Notes: generated from the letters alone by a model not told the origin. 64,000 nucleotides of DNA from Actinomycetota bacterium (GCA_023379935.1 JAMCPD010000024.1:53325-117324), one strand, 5' to 3'; positions 29,274 to 37,727 are shown, numbered from the stretch's first letter. Made by a program: numbers and translations.

Positions 29274-30500
29274 ATGTCCTGGAGAGTTTGGGCACAACGG
29301 TATTGTCAGGATATTGAAAAAGACGGACAGTGGCGATCCCCGCTGGTCTTTGATGCAAAAGGCCATGCGGGAAGTCTTGTTTCGTATGACGATAACATCG
29401 TAAAGTACAAAAAGGTTGTGGCTTTTGCCTCAAATGATTATCTTGGCTTAACCTGTCATCCAACAGTTGTTCAAGCTGCACACACCGCTTTGGACAGTTG
29501 GGGGACGGGGTCTGGCGCGTCCAGGTTGGTAACAGGGACGCGTCCATTGCATCGCCAACTGGAAGTTGAGCTGGCTGCATGGAAGGGGGCGGACTGTGCA
29601 GTTGTATTCCCGACCGGCTTTGCCGCCAACTTGGGTGTTCTTACAACCTTTGGCACCTCGGACGTATTGATCTGTTCCGATGAGTTGAATCACGCTTCTA
29701 TAGTGGATGGATGTCGTCTGGCCAGATCCCGTGTTTCTGTGTACAAGCATAAAGACCTTGACCATCTTGAATCCCTACTTAGCGCCGCCTTATCTGACCA
29801 ACAGGTTAACAGATTTCTGATTGTAACCGATGCCGTGTTTTCAATGGACGGGGATATGATTGATCTGACAGGGTTGGCCCAACTTGCCGCCAAGCATAAA
29901 GCGTTGCTGGTGCTGGACGAAGCTCACAGTGTATTAGGTCCTGACGTAGATGTATCATCTTTGAACGAGCTGGGTGTAGATATACTGAGGGTCGGCACCC
30001 TATCTAAAACATTTGGGGCATTGGGAGGTTTTGTTGCCGGTTCTAGAGAGATGGTTGATCTACTTGTGAACAAAGCACGCAGCTATATATTTACGACTGC
30101 CTTAAGTCCGTCAGATGCCGGAGCCGCCTTGGCCTCCTTGTCAATTTTACGTTCTTTCGAAGGTGAACGTTTGAAGACAACTCTTAAGAATCATGTGATG
30201 AAAGTCGTAGGACACCTGGAGAATCGGTCTAAAGTTCTCCCTTCGGCGAATTTGGATATGTCTGCAATCTCACCAATTATACCTGTGATAGTGGGAAGTG
30301 AGGAAGCGGCGCTTAGGGCATCCAAGTCCTTGCTTGAAAGCGGAGTCTGGGTTCCCGCTATCCGTCCCCCAACCGTACCGGAGGGGACATCACGGTTGAG
30401 GATAAGCCTTTCAGCTGCCCATACAGACAGCCAAATTGACTTGTTGATAGATGCACTGGCTGGGCTGGATAACCTTGAAACCGGCGAACCTTTAAACTGA
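29274..30500 (+). CDS. bioF: 8-amino-7-oxononanoate synthase
   Basis: Condenses pimeloyl thioester with alanine (alpha-oxoamine synthase family). Motifs: 'FASNDYLGLTCHPTVVQAA', 'GSGASRLVTGTRPLHRQLE', 'VFPTGFAANLGVLTT', 'ICSDELNHASIVDGCRL', 'TDAVFSMDGDMIDLTGL', 'LVLDEAHSVLG', PLP Lys in 'LRVGTLSKTFGALGGFVAGS'. The frame is open to a TTG at 29208 and includes a GTG at 29223 overlapping the bioA stop. I choose ATG 29274 ('MSWRVWAQRY') because homology starts there; GTG 29223 remains possible. Confidence 0.93.
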   Translation: MSWRVWAQRYCQDIEKDGQWRSPLVFDAKGHAGSLVSYDDNIVKYKKVVAFASNDYLGLTCHPTVVQAAHTALDSWGTGSGASRLVTGTRPLHRQLEVELAAWKGADCAVVFPTGFAANLGVLTTFGTSDVLICSDELNHASIVDGCRLARSRVSVYKHKDLDHLESLLSAALSDQQVNRFLIVTDAVFSMDGDMIDLTGLAQLAAKHKALLVLDEAHSVLGPDVDVSSLNELGVDILRVGTLSKTFGALGGFVAGSREMVDLLVNKARSYIFTTALSPSDAGAALASLSILRSFEGERLKTTLKNHVMKVVGHLENRSKVLPSANLDMSAISPIIPVIVGSEEAALRASKSLLESGVWVPAIRPPTVPEGTSRLRISLSAAHTDSQIDLLIDALAGLDNLETGEPLN

Positions 30501-30518
30501 AGTGGGTTCAATTCAACG

Positions 30519-30817
30519 AGCTTTACTGTAGATGCCACTAACGGTGGTTCAACCTCGCGAATCAGCAAGCCGTGCCGGACAGTCAGAGCAGTTTTAGTTC
30601 TTGGCTCAATTCTATCAGCTGTCCAACTGTCACTACCTGTTTTGCCGGCGCTTACGGACCCAGTTCGGTAGTGGAAACGGACTGTCGCTGATCAACTGGA
30701 ATATATCGGTACAGATAATACCCAATATGGTGACGGTGGGGCAGCGCAGGTGGTGTAAAGGTATATGCTTACAACTGCGCCAATTTTGTCGGTGGCGTAG
30801 TTGGATGGTATAATTAG
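30519..30817 (+). pseudogene. Decayed fragment related to secreted propeller-repeat proteins
   Basis: Between bioF and the next gene no intact frame exists, but protein-like pieces appear in shifting frames. These are 'SFTVDATNGGSTS', then 'SSFSSWLNSISCPTVTTCFAGAYGPSS', then 'AGGVKVYAYNCANFVGGVVGWYN' and a stop. The middle piece matches the blade motif of the giant protein (S-V/I-T/S-C-x5-C-x-A-x-x-Y). At least two frameshifts separate the pieces. The last piece is the weakest. The remainder of 30501-30897 shows nothing else coding except a 20-codon frame at 30832. Confidence 0.4.
30806..30814 (+). promoter_or_regulatory. Extended -10 promoter candidate (TGGTATAAT)
   Basis: TGGTATAAT is a consensus extended -10. 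It would start transcription near 30821, about 77 nt ahead of the gene at 30898. An intervening 20-codon frame starts at ATG 30832. Confidence 0.4.
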
Positions 30818-30897
30818 GAATTGATAATGTTATGAATATTTTCACTTCCAAAGCAGCTATGTTGATAAAGATGTTTGAAATGGAAAATTGGTAACAA

Positions 30898-31890
30898 ATG
30901 CACCCATACAGAACAGTCAGACAACTTATATCACTTGTTACAAGGATAGCTGCGGTATCATTGGTTGCCTTTTCTTTGCTTGTTTTAATGGTTGAGCCGG
31001 CCTTTGGAGTAGGTGATCCAACTCTCGATAACTTAATCGTGCAACCTGGCATAAGTTGGCAATCAATGCCTGACAGTATCGTATTACCGATCGTGCACCG
31101 CATTGATAAATTTGATTCAAATGCTGTAAATGGTGAACAGGTCGAAGTGGCAGCAAGACTTTGGAAATCATCAGATCCTACGGTGGGTATAGCCGGGGTT
31201 ACTTTGGTGCGTTGGCCTTCAAATATCAGAAATCTCAATCAAATGCAAACATCTGGGACTAACAATGAATGTGTGGATGCAACCGGGAACAACCCGTTAT
31301 CCACCTCCAAGCTCCCAAACATACCTAATTCCATGGTAGTCACTTGTGCGGGAACTGTTCCAACCACTGGTAATACTATAAAAGGAACGGTCATATCAAT
31401 CCTCAAAGGTGACATTATGGCAGTAGTTGAATCATTTGGTATCCAACCACTAACTGCAAACAGGCTCACTCCGATTGCCACAGCGCAATACTACGCACTT
31501 CCCGCTGCCGGTTCATCTGTTACAGTAGGTGATAACATCATATTTGCACTCGTAGGTTTCACACTTCTGTTTGTTGTTGTGGCTATTCCGGTAGGACTTA
31601 TATTTTTCCTGGTTCGCCGAAAGCGAAAAAAAGTTCAACCGGTAATGAGTTATCCGCTCGGCGGCTATGGATACCAGCCCGGCGGATACGGCCCTGCCGC
31701 CTATGAAGCCTACGCCGCTAACTTATCGGCATCAAGGGCTACTGTGCCTACCGTAGCCACCCCAGATGAGACAACGGTCAAAAAGCCAGGATGGTATTCA
31801 AAAGGCAGTGATTCCTGGACGCAGTTCTATTGGGATGGAACACGCTGGACAGGACATGTTGTACACTGGAATGGAACAGCGTGGGAATAG
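30898..31890 (+). CDS. Secreted/membrane protein with C-terminal DUF2510 module
   Basis: 330 residues. A signal sequence or first transmembrane segment (about 10-37, 'AAVSLVAFSLLVLMVEPAFG') is followed by an extracytoplasmic domain of about 180 residues. A second transmembrane helix (about 217-240, 'IIFALVGFTLLFVVVAIPVGLIFFLV') and a basic stop-transfer 'RRKRKK' come next. The cytoplasmic tail has a Gly/Tyr/Pro-rich segment ('YPLGGYGYQPGGYG') and ends in a DUF2510-like module ('PGWYSKGSDSWTQFYWDGTRWTGHV'). DUF2510 is an actinobacterial short domain found next to membrane segments. Function unknown. The tRNA gene begins 4 nt after its stop. Confidence 0.8.
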   Translation: MHPYRTVRQLISLVTRIAAVSLVAFSLLVLMVEPAFGVGDPTLDNLIVQPGISWQSMPDSIVLPIVHRIDKFDSNAVNGEQVEVAARLWKSSDPTVGIAGVTLVRWPSNIRNLNQMQTSGTNNECVDATGNNPLSTSKLPNIPNSMVVTCAGTVPTTGNTIKGTVISILKGDIMAVVESFGIQPLTANRLTPIATAQYYALPAAGSSVTVGDNIIFALVGFTLLFVVVAIPVGLIFFLVRRKRKKVQPVMSYPLGGYGYQPGGYGPAAYEAYAANLSASRATVPTVATPDETTVKKPGWYSKGSDSWTQFYWDGTRWTGHVVHWNGTAWE

Positions 31891-31894
31891 CCTG

Positions 31895-31968
31895 GGGCGC
31901 TTAGCTCAGTTGGTTAGAGCGCAGCCTTCACACGGCTGAGGTCGGAGGTTCGAGTCCTCTAGTGCCCA
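31895..31968 (+). tRNA. tRNA-Val (anticodon CAC)
   Basis: Full cloverleaf: acceptor GGGCGCT/AGTGCCC (one G-U) plus discriminator A; D-arm 'AGCTCAGTTGGTTAGAGC'; anticodon stem CAGCC/GGCTG with 7-nt loop TTCACAC, anticodon CAC at 31929-31931; T-arm GGAGG-TTCGAGT-CCTCT. CCA is not encoded (CTC follows). Confidence 0.95.
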
Positions 31969-32072
31969 CTCGCTCGTTATTGTGATTTTGACAACATTAC
32001 TTCTATTAATATTAGTCTCTGAAATTCCGATCGATAAATTAGGATGATAACTTTGACTTCCAATTTCGAGTC

Positions 32073-32426
32073 GTGAGGTGTTATACAGACGGTTGCCTTG
32101 TGGAGGTCGGAGAGAAAGATCCGATTCCTCTTGTAGGTTTTCAACACGATCTTTGCTGGATAGACGATGACGGTGTACCGGTTGATTACGGCCGTGACGG
32201 AGATGATGTAGCCGGGATTGACGGCACCGTGACGCTGTCATTTGCCAACGGCCAGAAAGTTCAAATATCCGGGGAAGGTCGCTGGGCACAGCGCTATGGA
32301 CAGCTGGGCGGCGGTATAGTTAACATGAAAGTACATTCCTCATCGGGATGGGAAGGTACCGCAATGTATGAATTAACCGGAGTACACCATCATCGTTATT
32401 TTCCCATTGCGCGTTTTACTGTTTAA
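32073..32426 (+). CDS. Hypothetical protein, possibly truncated
   Basis: 117 residues rich in Asp/Gly ('WIDDDGVPVDYGRDGDDVAGIDG', 'GEGRWAQRYGQLGGGIVNMKVHSS', 'YELTGVHHHRYFPIARF'). The frame stays open and protein-like upstream to a TAG at 32040, without an ATG, so the GTG at 32073 is the only plausible start and the gene may have lost its 5' end. I do not recognise the family; the content suggests a beta-rich domain. Converges with and overlaps the YceI gene by 11 nt. Confidence 0.5.
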   Translation: MRCYTDGCLVEVGEKDPIPLVGFQHDLCWIDDDGVPVDYGRDGDDVAGIDGTVTLSFANGQKVQISGEGRWAQRYGQLGGGIVNMKVHSSSGWEGTAMYELTGVHHHRYFPIARFTV

Positions 32427-32991
32427 TGGCTTCCACTTCCAGCTCTATGGTAATTTTTTTGCTGATCAACATCCCGCCGCCTTCCAATACGGCGTTGTAG
32501 GTAAGTCCCCAATCCTCTCTGTCTATTTCTGCCGTAGCTGTGAAGCCTATTCGCTGGGTTCCTTGCATATCAACTATGGAGCCGTTGAACTCCGCCTCTA
32601 AAACAACAGGCTTCGTTACTCCCCGTATAGTCAACTCTCCATTTATTCTTCCGCTGTTTGTCGATCCGGATAGTTCCACCCCCGTGCTCTTGAACTGAAG
32701 AGTTGGGTAGTTTTCAACATCCAAAAAGTCTGCAGATCTAAGATGGTTGTCTCTGGTTGACTCGCGTGTATCTATGCTGGCAGCTTGTATGGTAACCTGC
32801 ACAGAGGAGTTGGTTGGTTCTTCGGCTACCTTGATGGTTCCCGAGAACTGGCCAAACCTCCCTTTCACCTTTGCCACCATAAGATGGCGCGCTACGAAAG
32901 CAATAGTGGTGTGTGTTGCATCTAGCTCGTAAGTGCCGGCAGGTGGAAGTTGGACCTGCTGGTTGTTTATTTCTGTTTCAGATATGCTCAT
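32416..32991 (-). CDS. YceI family lipocalin-like protein
   Basis: 191 residues of the YceI domain, a lipocalin-like barrel binding isoprenoid-type lipids. Motifs: 'GTYELDATHTTIAFVARHLMVAKVKGRF', 'TIQAASIDTRESTRDNHLRSADFLDVENYP', 'FKSTGVEL', 'GELTIRGVTKPVVLEAEF', 'GFTATAEIDREDWGL'. No signal peptide, so cytosolic. The frame is longer upstream, but AAGGAG 9 nt before the ATG at 32991 fixes the start. Confidence 0.92.
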   Translation of the reverse strand: MSISETEINNQQVQLPPAGTYELDATHTTIAFVARHLMVAKVKGRFGQFSGTIKVAEEPTNSSVQVTIQAASIDTRESTRDNHLRSADFLDVENYPTLQFKSTGVELSGSTNSGRINGELTIRGVTKPVVLEAEFNGSIVDMQGTQRIGFTATAEIDREDWGLTYNAVLEGGGMLISKKITIELEVEAIKQ

Positions 32992-33050
32992 CAGTTTTGT
33001 CTCCTTTATTCTTGTTGGTTTTATTATTTTCTTACTTTTCTCATTTGCTG

Positions 33051-34082
33051 TTATGAGACTGTTACTACAATTTTTTTGTGTGGAACCCCGGCTTGGGATT
33101 GCCATGCTTGGGCAATTTCTTCAAGTGGATATGTTTTGGTGTGCATGATTATACGTCCCGCACTTAGATGCTCAAGCAGGGTTTTGTATGCTTCCTTGAG
33201 TACTTCGTGCGGTACCAGCATATTTGTATATCCTAAAATACTTAACATGCGCCCGCGTAAAATACCTGATTCCAACTGGACATCGGGCGAATAAGACTGG
33301 CCCATCTGTACCAGGCGGGCACCTGGCGCAGATGCAAGTGCAGCCCCAACGGCTATCTTGCCCCATAGAGGATCAACCGTAACATCAATCTCCCCCTTGG
33401 CTGCTTCCTTGAACTGCTTCGCTAAGTCTTTCGGATCAGCTGAATCTTTCGAGTTAGTCGAGTTTCCTATTACCACAACCTCGTCTGCTCCTAATGATTT
33501 CAACATCTCAACATGTTTTTGAGATCGTGTAGTTGCCACAACGCGGCCGGCTCCCAAAATCCTTGACGCCTGTATGGCCACTTGACCGACTGCACCCGTT
33601 GCCCCCAATACCAAAACAGTCTCGCCGGGTTTTAGCTTGGCACGCCACGCAAGCGGTAACCATGCGGCGAGACCTGAAATACCGACAGAGGCGGCTTCTG
33701 TACTGGTAACATTGTCTAAAACATCCAGCAAGGTCGATTGGTCCGCCACGGCAAACTCCGCCAATGCTCCCGAGGACGAGTAACCTGACCGCGGTTCGAA
33801 GCAGACTCTTTTACCGAGTAGCCGTTCACTCCCTTCAATCGACTTGGAGACTTCAATTACTTTACCGATCCCTTCGGAACCGGGTGTGTATGGCACATTT
33901 GGTGCTCCCGTATAAAATTTTCCTGATGCAATGAGGAGGTCAAGAGGATTGAGGGGGGCAGCTTCAACAGCTACAAGAACCCGGGTGTTGTCTCTATTTG
34001 TATCCGTGTCGTTTAGAACCGGCTTGTCTACCTCTTCTACCTCGGGAACAGTATTTATCTGTTTTATTACAGCTGCGCGCAT
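33051..34082 (-). CDS. Zinc-independent MDR oxidoreductase (quinone oxidoreductase-like)
   Basis: About 343 residues of the medium-chain dehydrogenase/reductase fold, with 'VEAAPLNPLDLLIASGKF', 'PYTPGSEGIGKVIE', and the NADPH-binding 'VLVLGATGAVGQVAIQASRILGAGRVVATTR'. Catalytic zinc ligands are absent. Start chosen at ATG 34082 behind AAAGGAAAG (spacing 8). Divergent from the HxlR regulator at 34226, with palindromes between them, so it is the likely target of that repressor and may handle electrophiles or quinones (inference). Confidence 0.88.
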   Translation of the reverse strand: MRAAVIKQINTVPEVEEVDKPVLNDTDTNRDNTRVLVAVEAAPLNPLDLLIASGKFYTGAPNVPYTPGSEGIGKVIEVSKSIEGSERLLGKRVCFEPRSGYSSSGALAEFAVADQSTLLDVLDNVTSTEAASVGISGLAAWLPLAWRAKLKPGETVLVLGATGAVGQVAIQASRILGAGRVVATTRSQKHVEMLKSLGADEVVVIGNSTNSKDSADPKDLAKQFKEAAKGEIDVTVDPLWGKIAVGAALASAPGARLVQMGQSYSPDVQLESGILRGRMLSILGYTNMLVPHEVLKEAYKTLLEHLSAGRIIMHTKTYPLEEIAQAWQSQAGVPHKKIVVTVS

Positions 34083-34111
34083 CTCCACATCTTTCCTTTG
34101 TTAAATCTTTT

Positions 34112-34193
34112 CAGTTCGAACTGTATAACATATATCTTATTGCTTACTAAACAAAAGTAACTTATATAATATAATTAGCATATGCTGTACAGC
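34112..34193. promoter_or_regulatory. Cluster of palindromes between the MDR gene and hxlR-type gene
   Basis: Perfect palindromes CAGTTCGAACTG (34112-34123), AGCATATGCT (34177-34186) and GCTGTACAGC (34184-34193, overlapping the previous one) lie in the divergent intergenic region, with a TATAAT at 34165-34170. They are plausible operators for the adjacent HxlR-family repressor. Confidence 0.45.
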
Positions 34194-34225
34194 AATGTCA
34201 AGTCAAAGTGATATAATTTTTTAAA

Positions 34226-34546
34226 GTGCAAAAAGAAAAAGTTACACCATTTTGCCCTTTGTTCCATCATGCTTTGGAGATACTGGGGAGACGTTGGACT
34301 GCTGTGGTCATACGAGCGATCATGGGAGGAAATTACCGCTTTTCCGACATACGCCAAGCAATACCGGGTCTTTCAGATCGTCTCTTGTCTCAACGCTTAA
34401 AAGAGCTTGAAACGGAGGGAATCGTGAACCGTGTTGTACGAACGGGACATCCTATCACCGTTGAGTACACCCTTACGGGAAAAGGTGAAGCACTGGCGAC
34501 AATAGTTAAAGAAGTTTCCCACTGGGCTGAGGACTGGCTGGGCTGA
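34226..34546 (+). CDS. HxlR-family transcriptional regulator
   Basis: 106-residue winged-helix regulator: 'FCPLFHHALEILGRRWTAVVIRAIMGGNYRFSDIRQAIPGLSDRLLSQRLKELETEGIVNRVVRTGHPITVEYTLTGKG' blocks are diagnostic. A Cys near residue 9 is at the position used for redox sensing in some HxlR members. GTG start with TATAAT at 34212-34217 exactly 8 nt upstream, so leaderless. Probably controls the divergent MDR gene and itself. The 3' end lies in a 16-bp tandem repeat that includes the stop codon. Confidence 0.92.
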   Translation: MQKEKVTPFCPLFHHALEILGRRWTAVVIRAIMGGNYRFSDIRQAIPGLSDRLLSQRLKELETEGIVNRVVRTGHPITVEYTLTGKGEALATIVKEVSHWAEDWLG

Positions 34547-34587
34547 GGACTGGCTGGCCTGAGAACTGGCTGGGCTGAGAACTGGCT
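34524..34587 (+). repeat. Four tandem 16-bp repeats across the hxlR-type stop codon
   Basis: Units 34524-34539 and 34540-34555 are identical (GGGCTGAGGACTGGCT). Those at 34556-34571 and 34572-34587 differ by one or two bases. The unit length is not a multiple of three and the repeat contains TGA, so the array sets the C-terminus and spills into the intergenic region. Confidence 0.9.
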
Positions 34588-34619
34588 AGATCGCCAGGAT
34601 AACTGATAAGGTTGATTTT

Positions 34620-35447
34620 ATGAATCGCTGGATTATAGGAGCAAGAACGCCAACCTTGCCTGCATCTCTAGTACCTGTGGTTGTCGGAACTGGGGTGGCT
34701 GCAAACTACGGGGAGTTTGTTCTGTCGAGAGCGGTAACAGCTTTAGTGGTTGCACTCGGATTGCAACTTGGGATTAACTATATAAACGACTATCAAGACG
34801 GTATCCGTGGTACCGATACCAACCGTGTCGGGCCTACCCGCTTGGTTGGGTCTGGTTTAGCAACCCCAAAGGCGGTCTTGGTGGCTTCTTCGATAGCTTT
34901 TGGAATTGCCGGGGTTGCGGGATTGATATTAGCTTGGATGGTTACGTGGTGGCTTATCCCTGTTGGACTGGCTTGCATATTAGTTGCTTTGACTTATACC
35001 GGGGGGCCTTGGCCTTATGGGTATCACGGGTTCGCTGAGGTATTCGTTTTTGTATTTTTCGGTCTTGTAGCGACTTGTGGAACTGCCTTTGTTCAAATGG
35101 ACAGACTGTCTTGGTTGGCCTTTTTGGTGGCGGTACCCGTCGGTATGTCAATTACCGCAATCTTAATTGCAAACAATCTAAGAGACCTCACCTTGGATGC
35201 GAAGGCCGGCAAGGTGACATTAGCCGTTAGAATAGGAGAGAAGCATACCAAGAATCTATATGCGACCCTTATGGTAGGTGCTTGTTTGTGGTCTGCTGTT
35301 TTGGCAGTCAGCAAAGTTGAACTGCTGTTTTCAATTCTGGCCTTGCCCATGGCCGTTTTATGTGTAAAAAAACTCAACTTGATAAACACATTGCGTTTTA
35401 CGGTGTTGCTTGGGCTTATTCTTACATTGACTCTATGGATAAGGTGA
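34620..35447 (+). CDS. menA: 1,4-dihydroxy-2-naphthoate polyprenyltransferase
   Basis: UbiA-superfamily membrane prenyltransferase of menaquinone synthesis. 275 residues, about eight transmembrane segments. The first Asp-rich loop is 'NDYQDGIRGTDTNRVGPTRLVGSG' and the second is 'NNLRDLTLDAKAGKVTLAVRIGEK', both characteristic of MenA rather than UbiA. N-terminal 'WIIGARTPTLPASLVPVVVGT' fits too. Other men genes are not nearby. Confidence 0.93.
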   Translation: MNRWIIGARTPTLPASLVPVVVGTGVAANYGEFVLSRAVTALVVALGLQLGINYINDYQDGIRGTDTNRVGPTRLVGSGLATPKAVLVASSIAFGIAGVAGLILAWMVTWWLIPVGLACILVALTYTGGPWPYGYHGFAEVFVFVFFGLVATCGTAFVQMDRLSWLAFLVAVPVGMSITAILIANNLRDLTLDAKAGKVTLAVRIGEKHTKNLYATLMVGACLWSAVLAVSKVELLFSILALPMAVLCVKKLNLINTLRFTVLLGLILTLTLWIR

Positions 35448-35577
35448 CTTTCGCGATTAAATCTAGATGAGGACAGCTTTGTTGGTCAAAGCCGATAAAC
35501 ATGCTAATGTTCACTTATATCATAGATTAAAATAAACAGGAGTTCACTCCCCCCTTTGTCAGGGAGTTGTTTAAGAA

Positions 35578-35589
35578 CAGTTTAAACTG
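35578..35589. promoter_or_regulatory. Perfect 12-bp palindrome CAGTTTAAACTG
   Basis: Palindrome 32 nt upstream of the SRPBCC gene. A weak CTCCC/GGGAG stem lies at 35547-35566. Possible operator or processing element; no match to a known box. Confidence 0.3.
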
Positions 35590-35620
35590 ACTGTTTGGAC
35601 GGATTGCGAAGGAGAAAGAT

Positions 35621-36067
35621 ATGGCAGAGCAGGCTAAAGAAAAGATGATAGTGCAAGCTTCACTTCAGCACTGTTATGAAATAGTGGCTGACTTTGAGCG
35701 CTATGTGGATTGGGCAGCCGATATAAAAGAGGTAACCGTTTTGGAGCGGGACGTTGAAGGCAGACCGAAGGTTGTGGAGTTCAGAGCCGCCGCTTTTGGA
35801 CGCAGTACCAGCTACACCCTTTCATATGACTATTCAGCCGCACCTAACCAGTTATCCTGGTGGCAGACCAGGGGAGATTTGACGGCCAAACTGGATGGGT
35901 CATACTCGTTCAAGGAGATCGCTCACGGTCAATGCGAAGTTGTCTACCTGCTAGAGGTGGAGCTGCATCTTCCGCTTCCCGGGTTTGTCAAGCGAAGAGC
36001 TCAGGCACGTATCGTATCCACTGCGTTAAAGGAGTTAAAAGCGCGCATAGAGTCCACCGGAACGTGA
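35621..36067 (+). CDS. SRPBCC (START/polyketide cyclase-like) family protein
   Basis: 148 residues with the helix-grip pattern 'ASLQHCYEIVADFERYVDWAADIKEVTVLERD' and 'YSAAPNQLSWWQTRGDLTAKLDGSYSF', ending 'LPGFVKRRAQARIVSTALKELKARIE', typical of actinobacterial cyclase/dehydrase-like ligand-binding proteins. Strong Shine-Dalgarno GAAGGAGAAAG. The stop overlaps the GTG of the ROK gene. Ligand unknown. Confidence 0.88.
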   Translation: MAEQAKEKMIVQASLQHCYEIVADFERYVDWAADIKEVTVLERDVEGRPKVVEFRAAAFGRSTSYTLSYDYSAAPNQLSWWQTRGDLTAKLDGSYSFKEIAHGQCEVVYLLEVELHLPLPGFVKRRAQARIVSTALKELKARIESTGT

Positions 36068-37020
36068 ACCAAAAGGTTGCGCTGGGTATAGATGTAGGTG
36101 GCACCAAGTTTTTAGGAGTAGCCGTTGGTGAGAAGGGGGAAGTACTTGTTGAGTGTCGAAAACCAACACCGGATAACCCTAAGTCCATCCTTGAAGCATT
36201 AACCGAAATCTTATTTGAGATAAGGGCACAACTTCCGTCTACTGCTTTGATTGAAGGAGTCGGAGTTGGTATTCCCGGGCTTATAGATTTTCGAGGTAAT
36301 GTGCATTACGCACCCAATCTTAATGGTTGCAACGGCTTGGAACTAGGTTTTGAGTTAAAGTCAAGGTTGGATTTCCCGGTGGTGATTGACAACGATGCCA
36401 CCTGTGCTGCTGTGGCTGAACATTTACTCGGTGCGGCAAAGAACTGCAATGATGCCCTGGTATTCACCTTGGGCACCGGTATAGGAGGCGGCATTATAGC
36501 CGGAGGTAAAGTTGTGAGAGGCGCCGAAGGATTTGCTGGTGAGGTGGGGCATATGGCTGTAGATCCAGATGGGCCGTTATGTCCTTGCGGAAAAAAAGGT
36601 TGTTGGGAGCTTTATGCATCCGGCAGTGGGCTCAGATATCTTGCTATCCAAGCCGGTGAAGAGGGACACTTAAAAAATATACTGCATCACAAGGGTGGGA
36701 AACTTTTCGATATCAGAGGTGAGGACATAACCGAAGCGGCTTTGACGGGTGATATCGGGGCACAAACTGTTATGGAGCGCTTCGGCCGGTGGTTGGCTCT
36801 GGGTATGGCTAATCTTGCTTGTGTGTTTGATCCAAAGTTGATAGTTCTCGGCGGCGGTCTTGTACAAGCGGGAGATCTCATACTTGCTTCGGTTGCCCCC
36901 TTTTTTGATCAGATGGTGGAAGGATGGCGGTATAGGCCAACTATTCCGGTGGTCTTAGCTGAACTCGGGGAAGCGGCGGGAGCGGTTGGTGCAGCACTAC
37001 TGGCGAAAGAGATTGCATGA
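36064..37020 (+). CDS. ROK family sugar kinase (glucokinase-like)
   Basis: 318 residues: 'VALGIDVGGTKFLGVAVGEKG' (phosphate-1), 'GVGVGIPGLIDFRGNV', 'PVVIDNDATCAAVAEHL', 'VFTLGTGIGGGIIAGGKVVRGAEGFAGEVGHMAVDPDG', and the ROK zinc motif 'CPCGKKGCWE'. Probably phosphorylates glucose. The GTG at 36064 overlaps the previous stop; a longer upstream reading is just the out-of-frame shadow of the SRPBCC gene. ATGA overlap with the LLM gene downstream. Confidence 0.92.
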   Translation: MNQKVALGIDVGGTKFLGVAVGEKGEVLVECRKPTPDNPKSILEALTEILFEIRAQLPSTALIEGVGVGIPGLIDFRGNVHYAPNLNGCNGLELGFELKSRLDFPVVIDNDATCAAVAEHLLGAAKNCNDALVFTLGTGIGGGIIAGGKVVRGAEGFAGEVGHMAVDPDGPLCPCGKKGCWELYASGSGLRYLAIQAGEEGHLKNILHHKGGKLFDIRGEDITEAALTGDIGAQTVMERFGRWLALGMANLACVFDPKLIVLGGGLVQAGDLILASVAPFFDQMVEGWRYRPTIPVVLAELGEAAGAVGAALLAKEIA

Positions 37021-37718
37021 GGATTGGTATAACCCTTCCCCACTTTGGCGCGCTAAGCGTAACAAAAATGGCTAAGGCGGCTGAAGATACCGGTATTGAC
37101 GGAGTCTTTGTTTTTGATCATCTATGGCCTGTTGCACAGCCGCAGATGCCCGCTCTGTCTCCGTTTGTTGTGCTTGGAGAGGTGGCGGCAACCACCGGAT
37201 CCATATATGTGGGGTCACTGGTTGCCAGAATTGGTAAGATTCCAAACCAACTTCTGCTAGCTCAGTTCTCTACCCTGAACCTGATAGCCCCGGGTAGAGT
37301 GATAGCGGGGCTTGGATTAGGTGATGAGCTGACCCGAGAGGAAAATAGGCGTTATGGGATACCCTGGCAAAACAGGAAAGAGAGGCTTTTATCGCTTGGA
37401 TGGTGTATTGAAAAACTTACTAATTTCGGGATACCGTGCTGGGTGGGAGGGTATTCATCAGACATACAACAGATAGCTCTGGGCCATTCAGCCGCTATAA
37501 ATCTGTGGGATTTGCCGTTGGCTGAGTTGAAGAAGCTGGAGGGGAAGATCGAAATTGGCAGCCCAAGTGAGACTACTTGGGCTGGTCCTATACGAGGAAC
37601 GGCAAGCCAAGCCAGTGATACCCTTCGCCTTTTGAGGGATACCGGATTTACCTGGTGTGTATGGGCATGGCCATCCAGTATTAAAAAAGTAGCCGAGGCG
37701 ATTGAATTTTTACGGTAA
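37017..37718 (+). CDS. Luciferase-like (LLM, F420-type) oxidoreductase
   Basis: 233 residues, short for the family (usually 280 or more). It starts 'RIGITLPHFGALSVTKMAKAAEDTGIDGVFVFDHLW' and contains 'GSLVARIGKIPNQLLLAQFSTLNLIAPGRVIAGLGLG', the standard flavin/F420 TIM-barrel segments. The central region is condensed. Translationally coupled to the ROK kinase. Cofactor (F420 versus FMN) and substrate are inferred from class only. Confidence 0.85.
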   Translation: MRIGITLPHFGALSVTKMAKAAEDTGIDGVFVFDHLWPVAQPQMPALSPFVVLGEVAATTGSIYVGSLVARIGKIPNQLLLAQFSTLNLIAPGRVIAGLGLGDELTREENRRYGIPWQNRKERLLSLGWCIEKLTNFGIPCWVGGYSSDIQQIALGHSAAINLWDLPLAELKKLEGKIEIGSPSETTWAGPIRGTASQASDTLRLLRDTGFTWCVWAWPSSIKKVAEAIEFLR

Positions 37719-37727
37719 ACTGAAGTT

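Noticed and set aside
31895..32072. tRNA-Val as an integration site with an adjacent island
   Set aside because: No integrase, no repeated tRNA 3' end nearby, and downstream genes look ordinary.
35860..36063. N-terminal extension of the ROK kinase upstream of 36064
   Set aside because: It is the shifted reading frame of the SRPBCC gene; homology to ROK kinases begins at the GTG at 36064.
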